Shown here piece by piece: positions 14,323-20,208 of a DNA stretch of 20,208 nt. The position numbers and the translations under genes were made by a program. The notes below the pieces were generated by a model that saw only the letters and a list, made by a program, of their open reading frames with translations, made no database searches and had not been told where the DNA came from. Source of the DNA: JAKQLP01 sp964562165 (GTDB lineage: Bacteria > Patescibacteriota > Dojkabacteria > B142 > OLB20); assembly GCA_964562165.1 (NCBI GenBank), contig CAZLRZ010000013.1:1-20208 (forward strand), given 5' to 3'. Positions within the stretch are counted from its first letter, which is position 1. Each line of letters begins with the position of its first letter.

Positions 14323-15733
14323 AAAACAAGATTTTATACTCACCGCATTAATAATACTGCTTTCGCTAATTGGGCTTTTAGTGATTTATAGTACTACATT
14401 TAATTATCCGGAAAATTCAGCGCTAGGGCAAACATTGCCCAAACAAATTATTTTCCTAATCTTCGGTATGTCAGTTTACTTTCTTTTACTCTCAATAGAC
14501 ATCTCGTGGCTCGAAAATCAGGGCATTTTAAAACTCGGATATATAGTTTCCTTATTGTTACAAATCATTGTTAAGTTTTTTGGGGAAACAACGGCCGGAA
14601 CGAACAGATGGATTGACATAGGCTTCTTTTCATTACAACCTGCAGAATATGCAAAAATTATTATTATTTTAATAACCGCCAAAGCTTTATATGATATCCG
14701 ATTTTTAGAAAACAAACCTGTATTTAACAGACTTTCGATGTCAAAGCCCAAAAAGAGTAAATTATCCCAAATCTTTCAATCTCGACCGGTCTTAAAAATA
14801 TTATCAAAAAACGCCTTAATGGTATTACCCCTAATTTTCTTGACCCTGATTCAGCCTTCACTTGGAAACGCGCTAATTAGCATGGCCTTATGGCTTTTAA
14901 TATTATTGATTCTTTTTCCTAAGCCACTACTCCTTGTAAAAATAATATTGATGCTATTTTTAGGAATATCTTTGGCGCTCCAAATATGGGAAGTCTCATT
15001 TGAATCTCCATCTTTTCATATCGGATTATTTTCGCAATTTAACTGGACAAATATTTTAGTGATTTTTGTAACTTTAATTGTGAGTATATTTTTCTTAAAA
15101 ATTAAGCCTAAGATTTTTATTCCTACCCTAATAGTTGGATTAATCGTAGTGTTAGGGATCCCTACATTATGGAATAGTGGAATAACAAACTATCAAAAAG
15201 AAAGAGTCCTCACTTTTTTTGAAGGCCCAGAAAGCGATCCAAGCGGCTCAGGCTATCAAGTTATCCAGTCAAAAATCGCTATAGGCTCAGGAATGTTTTG
15301 GGGTAGGGGATATCTTCAAGGAACACAGTCTAGTTTACGAGTTTTAACACAGGCTTATACGGATTTCGCATTTGCAGCGTACGCCGAACAATTCGGCTTC
15401 GTTGGAGCAGTAATCCTTTTGGGCATTTATTTTGTTTTATTACTGCGAATTTTAAAAGTTGCTCGCGAAAGTAAAAATGAGTTCGGAAAATTCTTAGCTT
15501 TAGGCGTAGGGATTCTATTATTCCTCCATATTTTCATTAATATCGGTATGAATTTAGGGAAATTACCCGTAACCGGAATTCCTCTACCTTTAATTAGTTA
15601 TGGAGGTAGTTCAACAGTTATGATTCTTATTTGCCTAGGGCTTGTTCAGTCGGTTCAGACCAGTAGGAAATCAGTTGACATCGCCAACAATTTAATGTTA
15701 ACATCTGCAAGTCTATTGAATAAATCGAAGTAA
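14303..15733 (+). CDS. rodA: SEDS peptidoglycan glycosyltransferase, RodA/FtsW family (probably RodA)
   Basis: Polytopic SEDS enzyme that polymerises lipid II with a class B PBP. Its 476 residues are about 100 more than E. coli RodA. Family blocks are LLSLIGLLVIYSTT (19-32), GTNRWIDIGFFSLQPAEYAKI (99-119), IQPSLGNALI (183-192), ESDPSGSGYQVIQSKIAIGSG (310-330) and IPLPLISYGGSS near the end. Asp312 in the ESDP motif is the likely catalytic acid. GRGYLQGTQSSL (334-345) favours RodA over FtsW. Departures include QPSLG for QPDLG, and LTQAYTDFAF for LPExHTDFIF. Extra length lies in a basic cytoplasmic loop (about 133-168) and in about 65 residues between 195 and 300 that add two probable helices. 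Followed after 3 bases by rplU. FtsW cannot be excluded. Confidence 0.9.
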   Translation: MNWQKLKKQDFILTALIILLSLIGLLVIYSTTFNYPENSALGQTLPKQIIFLIFGMSVYFLLLSIDISWLENQGILKLGYIVSLLLQIIVKFFGETTAGTNRWIDIGFFSLQPAEYAKIIIILITAKALYDIRFLENKPVFNRLSMSKPKKSKLSQIFQSRPVLKILSKNALMVLPLIFLTLIQPSLGNALISMALWLLILLILFPKPLLLVKIILMLFLGISLALQIWEVSFESPSFHIGLFSQFNWTNILVIFVTLIVSIFFLKIKPKIFIPTLIVGLIVVLGIPTLWNSGITNYQKERVLTFFEGPESDPSGSGYQVIQSKIAIGSGMFWGRGYLQGTQSSLRVLTQAYTDFAFAAYAEQFGFVGAVILLGIYFVLLLRILKVARESKNEFGKFLALGVGILLFLHIFINIGMNLGKLPVTGIPLPLISYGGSSTVMILICLGLVQSVQTSRKSVDIANNLMLTSASLLNKSK

Positions 15734-15736
15734 AAA

Positions 15737-16054
15737 ATGAAAAACAAATATGCAGTTATAAAAATCAACGGAAACCAATATCTCGTCGAAGAAAACGTTA
15801 ATATTGAAGTTGATAAAATTCCAGGAGAAGTTGGTGATAAAGTCTCATATACTGAGGTTTTATTAAAGGTTGATGGTGACAAAGTCGAAATTGGCACTCC
15901 AATGCTCGAAAAATCCACTGTTAGCGGTGAAATTATTGAACAAAAAAGAGGAGAAAAAGTTAAAACCTTTATTTACAAAGCAAAATCTCGATACAGAAAA
16001 TCAAGCGGTCAAAGAGCATATATCACCGTTATTAAAATTAATAAAATTAGCTAA
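15737..16054 (+). CDS. rplU: 50S ribosomal protein L21
   Basis: Large-subunit protein of 105 residues, normal length. The start KYAVIKINGNQYLVEE matches the family's YAVIxxGGKQYxVxE. The C-terminal block KVKTFIYKAKSRYRKSSGQRA corresponds to KVxxxKxKxRKxYRRxxGHRQ, which contacts 23S rRNA. It begins 3 bases after the rodA stop codon and precedes rpmA by 9 bases. It keeps the common rplU-rpmA pairing, without the Prp protease gene found between them in Firmicutes. Codon choice is regular and start context is A-rich with no Shine-Dalgarno. Confidence 0.96.
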   Translation: MKNKYAVIKINGNQYLVEENVNIEVDKIPGEVGDKVSYTEVLLKVDGDKVEIGTPMLEKSTVSGEIIEQKRGEKVKTFIYKAKSRYRKSSGQRAYITVIKINKIS

Positions 16055-16063
16055 TAAAACGAA

Positions 16064-16330
16064 ATGGCACATACAAAACAACAAGGTGGTTCAAATAAAC
16101 ACGTAAAAAGACCAGGTCAAAGACTAGGTGTTAAAGTATTCGGTGGAGAAGCAATCAGATCAGGTGGAATCATCGTTAGACAAAAAGGAACAAAATTTCA
16201 CTCAGGTAAAAACACAAAATTAGGTAAAGATTTCACAGTCTTTGCAACTGCTGATGGTACAGTCAAATTCACTAATATGACTGACAAACACGCAGGTCAA
16301 AAAAAGATTGAAGTTGCTACAGAAAAATAA
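16064..16330 (+). CDS. rpmA: 50S ribosomal protein L27
   Basis: Protein of the peptidyl-transferase region, 88 residues. It starts MAHTKQQGGS, so the N-terminal tail that reaches the tRNA ends is exposed directly. No Firmicutes-type N-terminal extension needing Prp cleavage is present. Core blocks are QRLGVKVFGGEAIRSGGIIV and RQKGTKFHSGKNTKLGKDFT, and the final strand is TADGTVKF. It lies between rplU and dtd in a single plus-strand run. Confidence 0.97.
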   Translation: MAHTKQQGGSNKHVKRPGQRLGVKVFGGEAIRSGGIIVRQKGTKFHSGKNTKLGKDFTVFATADGTVKFTNMTDKHAGQKKIEVATEK

Positions 16331-16347
16331 TTTTCAGTTAATCAATT

Positions 16348-16821
16348 ATGATTGCTCTAGTCCAAAAAGTTAATTGGGCTAATGTTTTTATAAATAAGTC
16401 CAAATTCTCCGAAATTAATAAAGGCATTTTAATATTTTTAGGTATTGGTTCACTTGATACCGAAAAGGATATTGAATATATTACACAAAGGATTTCCAGT
16501 TTAAAGTTTTTTCCAGATTCAAATTCTGATAAATCCCATTTTTCGAAAAACATTAAAGAAGAAAATGCTGAAATACTAGTAGTTTCGCAGTTCACACTGT
16601 ATGCGAATTTAAAGAAGGGGACAAAGCCATCCTTCACCGAAGCCAAAAATCCTAAAGAAGCAAAATCGCTTTATGAAAAATTTTGCGATAAACTAATAAA
16701 AGAGGGATATAAAGTAAAAACCGGATCTTTTGGTGAATATATGCAAATTTCACTCGAAAACGATGGACCGGTAACGTTTAATATTAGTTCTGATCATCTG
16801 CACAATGATTCTCAAATTTGA
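16348..16821 (+). CDS. dtd: D-aminoacyl-tRNA deacylase
   Basis: Proofreading enzyme that hydrolyses D-amino acids (and glycine mischarged on tRNA-Ala) from tRNA. It has 157 residues, slightly longer than the usual 145-150. Both active-site motifs are present: SQFTL (80-84), and NDGPVTF with the cross-subunit Gly-cisPro element GPVT (140-143). KKGTKPSFTEA and TGSFGEYMQISLENDGP also match. It is the only gene in the window that ends in TGA. That stop lies inside the pth start region, where the two genes overlap by 17 bases. Confidence 0.96.
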   Translation: MIALVQKVNWANVFINKSKFSEINKGILIFLGIGSLDTEKDIEYITQRISSLKFFPDSNSDKSHFSKNIKEENAEILVVSQFTLYANLKKGTKPSFTEAKNPKEAKSLYEKFCDKLIKEGYKVKTGSFGEYMQISLENDGPVTFNISSDHLHNDSQI

Positions 16822-17365
16822 TTTAAAAAATGATCCTAAGCCCACATTAATGGTTGGGTTAGGGAATATTGGCAAGGATTATGAAAATACTCGACATAAT
16901 GTCGGGTTTTTATTCGTTGACTATTTTATAAATAAAGCGAAAGAACTTGGATATGAATCCCTTGAACAAGAACAAAGGCATTTTTTTAAAATTTTCTTCC
17001 CTGATTTAAACCTTTTTATAATCAAACCAAAAACCTTAATGAATCTTTCTGGCCTTGCTGTCAAAAGGTTCATTAATTTTTCCCGAGATATTCAGGCTAT
17101 GATAGTTGTACACGACGATCTTGATCTTGACTTGGGAGAATATAAATTTCAGTTTGGAAAAGGCCCCAAAACACATAATGGGATTAATTCCATTATAGAA
17201 GAATTAAAAAGCACATATTTTCATAGAATTCGTATTGGAATAGAAAACCGAAACGGGATTCCAATTCCGGGGCTTGATTATGTCCTTTATGAATTTTCAC
17301 CTGCAGAGTTAGAACAGCTCAATATACTCTTTGATTTGATAATCAAAAAACATTTCGTGATTTAG
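16805..17365 (+). CDS. pth: Peptidyl-tRNA hydrolase
   Basis: Recycles peptidyl-tRNAs dropped from ribosomes. It has 186 residues with all family catalytic elements: GLGN (Asn21), NTRHNVGF with catalytic His31, LMNLSG (Asn80), VVHDDLDL with Asp104, and THNGINSI (Asn125). The start at 16805 overlaps the dtd end by 17 bases. A second ATG at 16850 would begin at the first strand (MVGLGN), but would remove the leading residue pair before it, so the upstream start is preferred. It ends TAG and is followed by a strong hairpin terminator, closing the rodA-rplU-rpmA-dtd-pth run. Confidence 0.96.
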   Translation: MILKFDLKNDPKPTLMVGLGNIGKDYENTRHNVGFLFVDYFINKAKELGYESLEQEQRHFFKIFFPDLNLFIIKPKTLMNLSGLAVKRFINFSRDIQAMIVVHDDLDLDLGEYKFQFGKGPKTHNGINSIIEELKSTYFHRIRIGIENRNGIPIPGLDYVLYEFSPAELEQLNILFDLIIKKHFVI

Positions 17366-17383
17366 TCACACTTTGAAGTTCGT

Positions 17384-17418
17384 AAAAAAAGCCCCGGAAG
17401 TTTATTCCAGGGCCTTTT
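17384..17418. terminator. Bidirectional Rho-independent terminator
   Basis: GCCCCGGAA (17391-17399), a 5-base loop and TTCCAGGGC (17405-17413) form a 9-bp stem with one C/A mismatch. The stem is flanked by AAAAAAA on the left and CTTTTAA on the right. On the minus strand the stem is followed by seven T, serving the 452-residue envelope protein gene. On the plus strand it is followed by CTTTT, serving pth. It is the clearest terminator in the window, placed exactly between two convergent genes. Confidence 0.85.
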
Positions 17419-17438
17419 AAATCTTTATCTAACCTTTA

Positions 17439-18797
17439 TTAGTGTTTTATTTGAATCAATAAACTTTCTGAATCTAAGTATTCTTGGAACGAAAGCTTAA
17501 ACTGCTTTTGTGAAGAAACAGTGAATTCAAATCTTAACACATTACCCGATTGGGAGGCCTCTAATGATTGGACATCTCTTGCTCCTGGGAATGTTTGTGC
17601 TGGTGAAGCCACATTTCTTGCTTGTAAATTTGAAACTTCTACAACTAAAACATTGCCTTCGTATTTAGCTGTAACTGTTGGATATTTATTACCACCATCA
17701 CCTTTATTAATTGCTCTGTAGAAATGGAAAGCATCTGAATAATCTGCCCAGTTAAAGGATTTTCCATTGTTAAATAATCCTGCTGAAGCAGAATTGTTTG
17801 TTAAGCCATCACTTAATTCTTTTGCATCAATTGAAAATACTGTTTGATGAGTATTTCCTAAGGCTGTAGTTGGTGTTAAAGATGGTTTAATCGTTTGTTT
17901 AACTGTTGTTGTTATACTAGGAGATCCAGTAATAACTGCTGTTGGTTCAGGGTTTGTATTTTCAACTTCTAATATGTCTAAGTAAATAACCGGATTATCA
18001 GAAGAACTTAAATGAATTAAGTATGCACTTTCATAATTTAAGTTGACTGTGAATTCTAATGCTCCAGTTATCAAAGATGATTCAGAAGAAGAGATTGAAC
18101 TAACTGTTTTTGTATTAATTGGAAGCTCTTTACCATTTAATATTGATGTATCGGCCCCAAAAGCTGTATTTGAAAAAGTTAAAGAAATTTCATTTAAACC
18201 ATTTTTCGAATATTCAGCAATAACTGAGGGGATAGCAGCGTCACCGGATAAAGCGTCTGTAGAAAAAGCTATCCTAGTAAACGAAGTGTATAAACTGACA
18301 TCAAGATTTGATAGTGAGAACTGTGAATCTAAAGCCAAACCTACATTTTGAGTATTATCCGTAAAAGTATCAAAATCTGCTAAAGAATCGGCTTCGCTAT
18401 CGAGTTTTTGTTCCTTATCAATGAATATTGCAAGAGGATCTTGAGTTACAGTTACCGTTGGCTGAACATCTGAGCTAGGTGTGCTATTTAATACATTCTT
18501 AAGTGCAAAATATGACGCAACTGCGAGTGCAACAACGATTATTCCCCAAATTATTATTCTACTTGCAGAACCCTTTTGTTCTTCATCAGTTTCTTTTTTC
18601 ATTCTCTCTCCACCAGATGGAACCGAAGCCTGTCTTGATGGTTGCTCTATATTACCTTGTAAACGAATTGGCTTGTCGAAAGCTCCGATCTTAGGAATAG
18701 AAGATGGAAAAGCCCCTGGGGTAGCCAGGTTAGACGACCTCTTTTGTGTTAGCGTAGGTCTATCGCTATTTAAATCAGAAATTTCTGTATTGGGCAT
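17439..18797 (-). CDS. Single-pass envelope protein with two AMIN-like extracytoplasmic segments
   Basis: Protein of 452 residues, not confidently assigned. Residues 1-79 form a Pro/Ser-rich cytoplasmic tail with basic patches. A single transmembrane helix lies at about 80-103 (IIIWGIIVVALAVASYFALK). Outside are a Thr/Pro linker, a beta-rich segment (about 150-278) and a second Thr/Pro linker (about 280-315). A second beta-rich segment (about 317-451) follows. Both segments have alternating hydrophobic strands, with features such as SFTRIAFSTDAL and NVLVVEVSNL. They resemble AMIN-type peptidoglycan-binding folds, but this is a pattern impression only. No catalytic motif and no cysteines are seen. 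It is monocistronic, with its own terminator and TATAAT boxes upstream (minus strand 18845-18840 and 18864-18859). Confidence 0.75.
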   Translation of the reverse strand: MPNTEISDLNSDRPTLTQKRSSNLATPGAFPSSIPKIGAFDKPIRLQGNIEQPSRQASVPSGGERMKKETDEEQKGSASRIIIWGIIVVALAVASYFALKNVLNSTPSSDVQPTVTVTQDPLAIFIDKEQKLDSEADSLADFDTFTDNTQNVGLALDSQFSLSNLDVSLYTSFTRIAFSTDALSGDAAIPSVIAEYSKNGLNEISLTFSNTAFGADTSILNGKELPINTKTVSSISSSESSLITGALEFTVNLNYESAYLIHLSSSDNPVIYLDILEVENTNPEPTAVITGSPSITTTVKQTIKPSLTPTTALGNTHQTVFSIDAKELSDGLTNNSASAGLFNNGKSFNWADYSDAFHFYRAINKGDGGNKYPTVTAKYEGNVLVVEVSNLQARNVASPAQTFPGARDVQSLEASQSGNVLRFEFTVSSQKQFKLSFQEYLDSESLLIQIKH

Positions 18798-18839
18798 TTT
18801 TATACTAATAAAAGTTATTTACTACTCTAGTATAGAGAA

Positions 18840-18908
18840 ATTATATTAATGGTGCAAGATTATACTTATTTAATAAGATTGCTCCTGATGTCCATTATCT
18901 AGTATAAT
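18840..18908. promoter_or_regulatory. Divergent promoters for uvrA and the envelope protein gene
   Basis: Plus strand: TTGCTC (18879-18884), an 18-base spacer and TATAAT (18903-18908), with a leader of about 20 bases before the GTG of uvrA. This is a good vegetative promoter. Minus strand: two TATAAT boxes at 18845-18840 and 18864-18859 without clear -35 elements. No palindrome resembling a LexA box is evident here. Confidence 0.6.
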
Positions 18909-18935
18909 TAGGGGTTTAATTGATTGATTTGATTT

Positions 18936-20208
18936 GTGGAAAATATTGTTATTAAAGGGGCAAGAGCCCATAATTTAAAAAATATTAATGTAACTATCCC
19001 CAAGAATAAACTTGTTGTAATAACCGGAGTTTCAGGTTCGGGAAAATCTTCGCTTGCTTTTGACACCATTTATGCCGAAGGTCAAAGAAGATACGTTGAA
19101 TCATTGTCTTCATACGCAAGACAGTTCTTAGGAATGATGGAGAAAGCTGATGTAGATTCTATCGAAGGCTTATCTCCCGCAATTTCAATTGATCAAAAAA
19201 GCGCAGGACACAATCCAAGATCAACAGTCGGAACAGTTACTGAAATTTATGATTATTTAAGATTATTGTACGCAAGGGTAGGGCATCCACACAGTTTAGT
19301 CTCAGGTAAAAGATTAGAATCGCAATCTGTTCAACAAATTGTTGATAGAATTTTTGATCTTCCTAATAAACTTGAAATAAACGAGGTTAAAATCATGCTT
19401 TTGGCTCCAATCGTTAAGAATCGAAAGGGGACTTATGAAGAATTGTTTCAAAGGTTATTAAACCAAGGATTTTTAAGAGTTAGGGTAGATGGCGAAATTT
19501 TTTCATTAGATGAAGACATAAAAATTGATCGATTTAAAAGTCACAATATTGATATAGTAGTCGATCGTTTAGTACTTTCAAAAGAGAAAGCAAAAGATCC
19601 TGAATTTGCAAAAAGGCTCACAGATTCTGTGGAATTGTCCTTGAACAATGGAAATAGAGAGTTATTGGTTTTTATTGTTGATACTAAAAAAGATTTGTTC
19701 TTTTCTGAGAAGTTGGTTGATCCAATTACGGGGGAATCTTTCCCAGATGTTGAACCACATACCTTCTCATTTAATTCTCCTTATGGAGCCTGCCCAAAGT
19801 GTGCAGGATTGGGCAAAATAACAGAAATTGATCCGGAAACAATATTTAACCCTAACTTAACAATTAGCGAGGGTGGAATTTTCCCCTGGTCAAAAATGGC
19901 TGATAATGTGAACTCTTGGTATATGCAAGTTTTAAAGTCAGTTGCATTAATAGAAGGCTTTTCATTAAAAACACCAATAAAAGATTTAACGCCCGCTCAG
20001 ATGAATCTAATACTCTATGGCGGTAAAGAAAGAACATACAGAGTAGAGTATAAAAGCGAGCGTAGAGATTCCGAATCAATTACAAATATAAAATTCGAAG
20101 GCGTAATTCCAAATTTGACTCGAAGATATAAAGAGACAGAGTCCTCCTATATAAAGCAGGAAATTGAAAAATATATGCGTGAATTAAAATGTCCCGAATG
20201 TAATGGGG
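18936..20208 (+). CDS. uvrA: UvrABC excinuclease subunit A, N-terminal part
   Basis: Damage sensor of nucleotide excision repair, cut by the window end after 424 codons of roughly 940. It begins with GTG at 18936: V-E-N-I-V-I-K-G-A-R-A-H-N-L-K matches the family's N-terminus. The first Walker A is GVSGSGKSS (31-39), followed by DTIYAEGQRRYVESLSSYAR and the block AISIDQKSAGHNPRSTVGT. The first zinc module starts with CPKC (286-289, in SPYGACPKCAGLGK) and its distal pair CPEC (419-422) is the last thing in view. No Shine-Dalgarno is present. The gene is separate from uvrB, which lies 16 kb upstream in this window on the same strand. Confidence 0.98.
   Translation, partial: MENIVIKGARAHNLKNINVTIPKNKLVVITGVSGSGKSSLAFDTIYAEGQRRYVESLSSYARQFLGMMEKADVDSIEGLSPAISIDQKSAGHNPRSTVGTVTEIYDYLRLLYARVGHPHSLVSGKRLESQSVQQIVDRIFDLPNKLEINEVKIMLLAPIVKNRKGTYEELFQRLLNQGFLRVRVDGEIFSLDEDIKIDRFKSHNIDIVVDRLVLSKEKAKDPEFAKRLTDSVELSLNNGNRELLVFIVDTKKDLFFSEKLVDPITGESFPDVEPHTFSFNSPYGACPKCAGLGKITEIDPETIFNPNLTISEGGIFPWSKMADNVNSWYMQVLKSVALIEGFSLKTPIKDLTPAQMNLILYGGKERTYRVEYKSERRDSESITNIKFEGVIPNLTRRYKETESSYIKQEIEKYMRELKCPECNG

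Noticed and set aside
16819..16821. TGA read as glycine, as in Gracilibacteria or Absconditabacteria
   Set aside because: dtd ends there at the expected family length, no conserved protein in the window needs an internal TGA, and RF2 is present.
16805..16850. Alternative pth start at ATG 16850
   Set aside because: It would start the protein within the first beta strand. The upstream ATG overlapping dtd gives a normal N-terminus.
18043..18849. Plus-strand frames of 102 and 122 codons opposite the envelope protein gene
   Set aside because: Antisense shadows. The minus-strand frame is longer, has a coherent tail-helix-linker-domain layout, and has its own terminator.

Overview
The window is 20.2 kb of AT-rich, densely coded bacterial DNA. 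It carries housekeeping and cell-envelope genes and a 100-N scaffold gap at 13347-13446. The short genes, small intergenic spaces, near absence of Shine-Dalgarno sequences, TAA-dominated stops and divergent versions of universal proteins suggest a metagenome-assembled member of the Candidate Phyla Radiation (Patescibacteria). That placement is inference and I do not go below phylum level. TGA is used as a stop once (dtd) and an RF2 gene is present, so the standard bacterial code fits. I see no tRNA, rRNA, CRISPR array, insertion sequence or prophage gene.

Layout. (1) 1-2565, plus strand: the end of tgt overlaps uvrB. (2) 2587-4470, minus strand: rpsT, an unknown four-helix membrane protein and an AI-2E-family permease form one operon. 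(3) 4608-6637, plus strand: an SPFH/stomatin-like protein and prfB. (4) 6646-8468, minus strand: sppA, then a membrane-anchored LysM protein. (5) 8589-11888, plus strand: ftsE, ftsX and a secreted coiled-coil M23 protein, the usual FtsEX plus murein-hydrolase set. (6) 11946-12764, minus strand: truB. (7) 12820-13625, plus strand: a CaCA-family cation exchanger cut by the scaffold gap. (8) 13627-14253, minus strand: nth. (9) 14303-17365, plus strand: rodA/ftsW-like, rplU, rpmA, dtd and pth. (10) 17439-18797, minus strand: a single-pass envelope protein with two beta-rich outer segments. (11) 18936-20208, plus strand: the first 424 codons of uvrA, running off the window.

Two themes stand out. 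The first is nucleotide repair: uvrB, nth and uvrA lie within 20 kb. The second is wall growth and division: FtsEX with its hydrolase, an enlarged SEDS protein, LysM and AMIN-like surface proteins, SppA and an SPFH scaffold.

The most striking observation is the hydrolase of the ftsEX operon. Its M23 (LytM) domain appears circularly permuted. The HxH half comes first, the HxxxD half follows, and the protein ends just after the catalytic H in YLHL. All metal and catalytic motifs are present, but in permuted order. The FtsE in the same operon has a 140-residue C-terminal extension ending in a helix-hairpin-helix / RNA polymerase alpha-CTD-like module. Together they make an unusual version of the FtsEX division machine.
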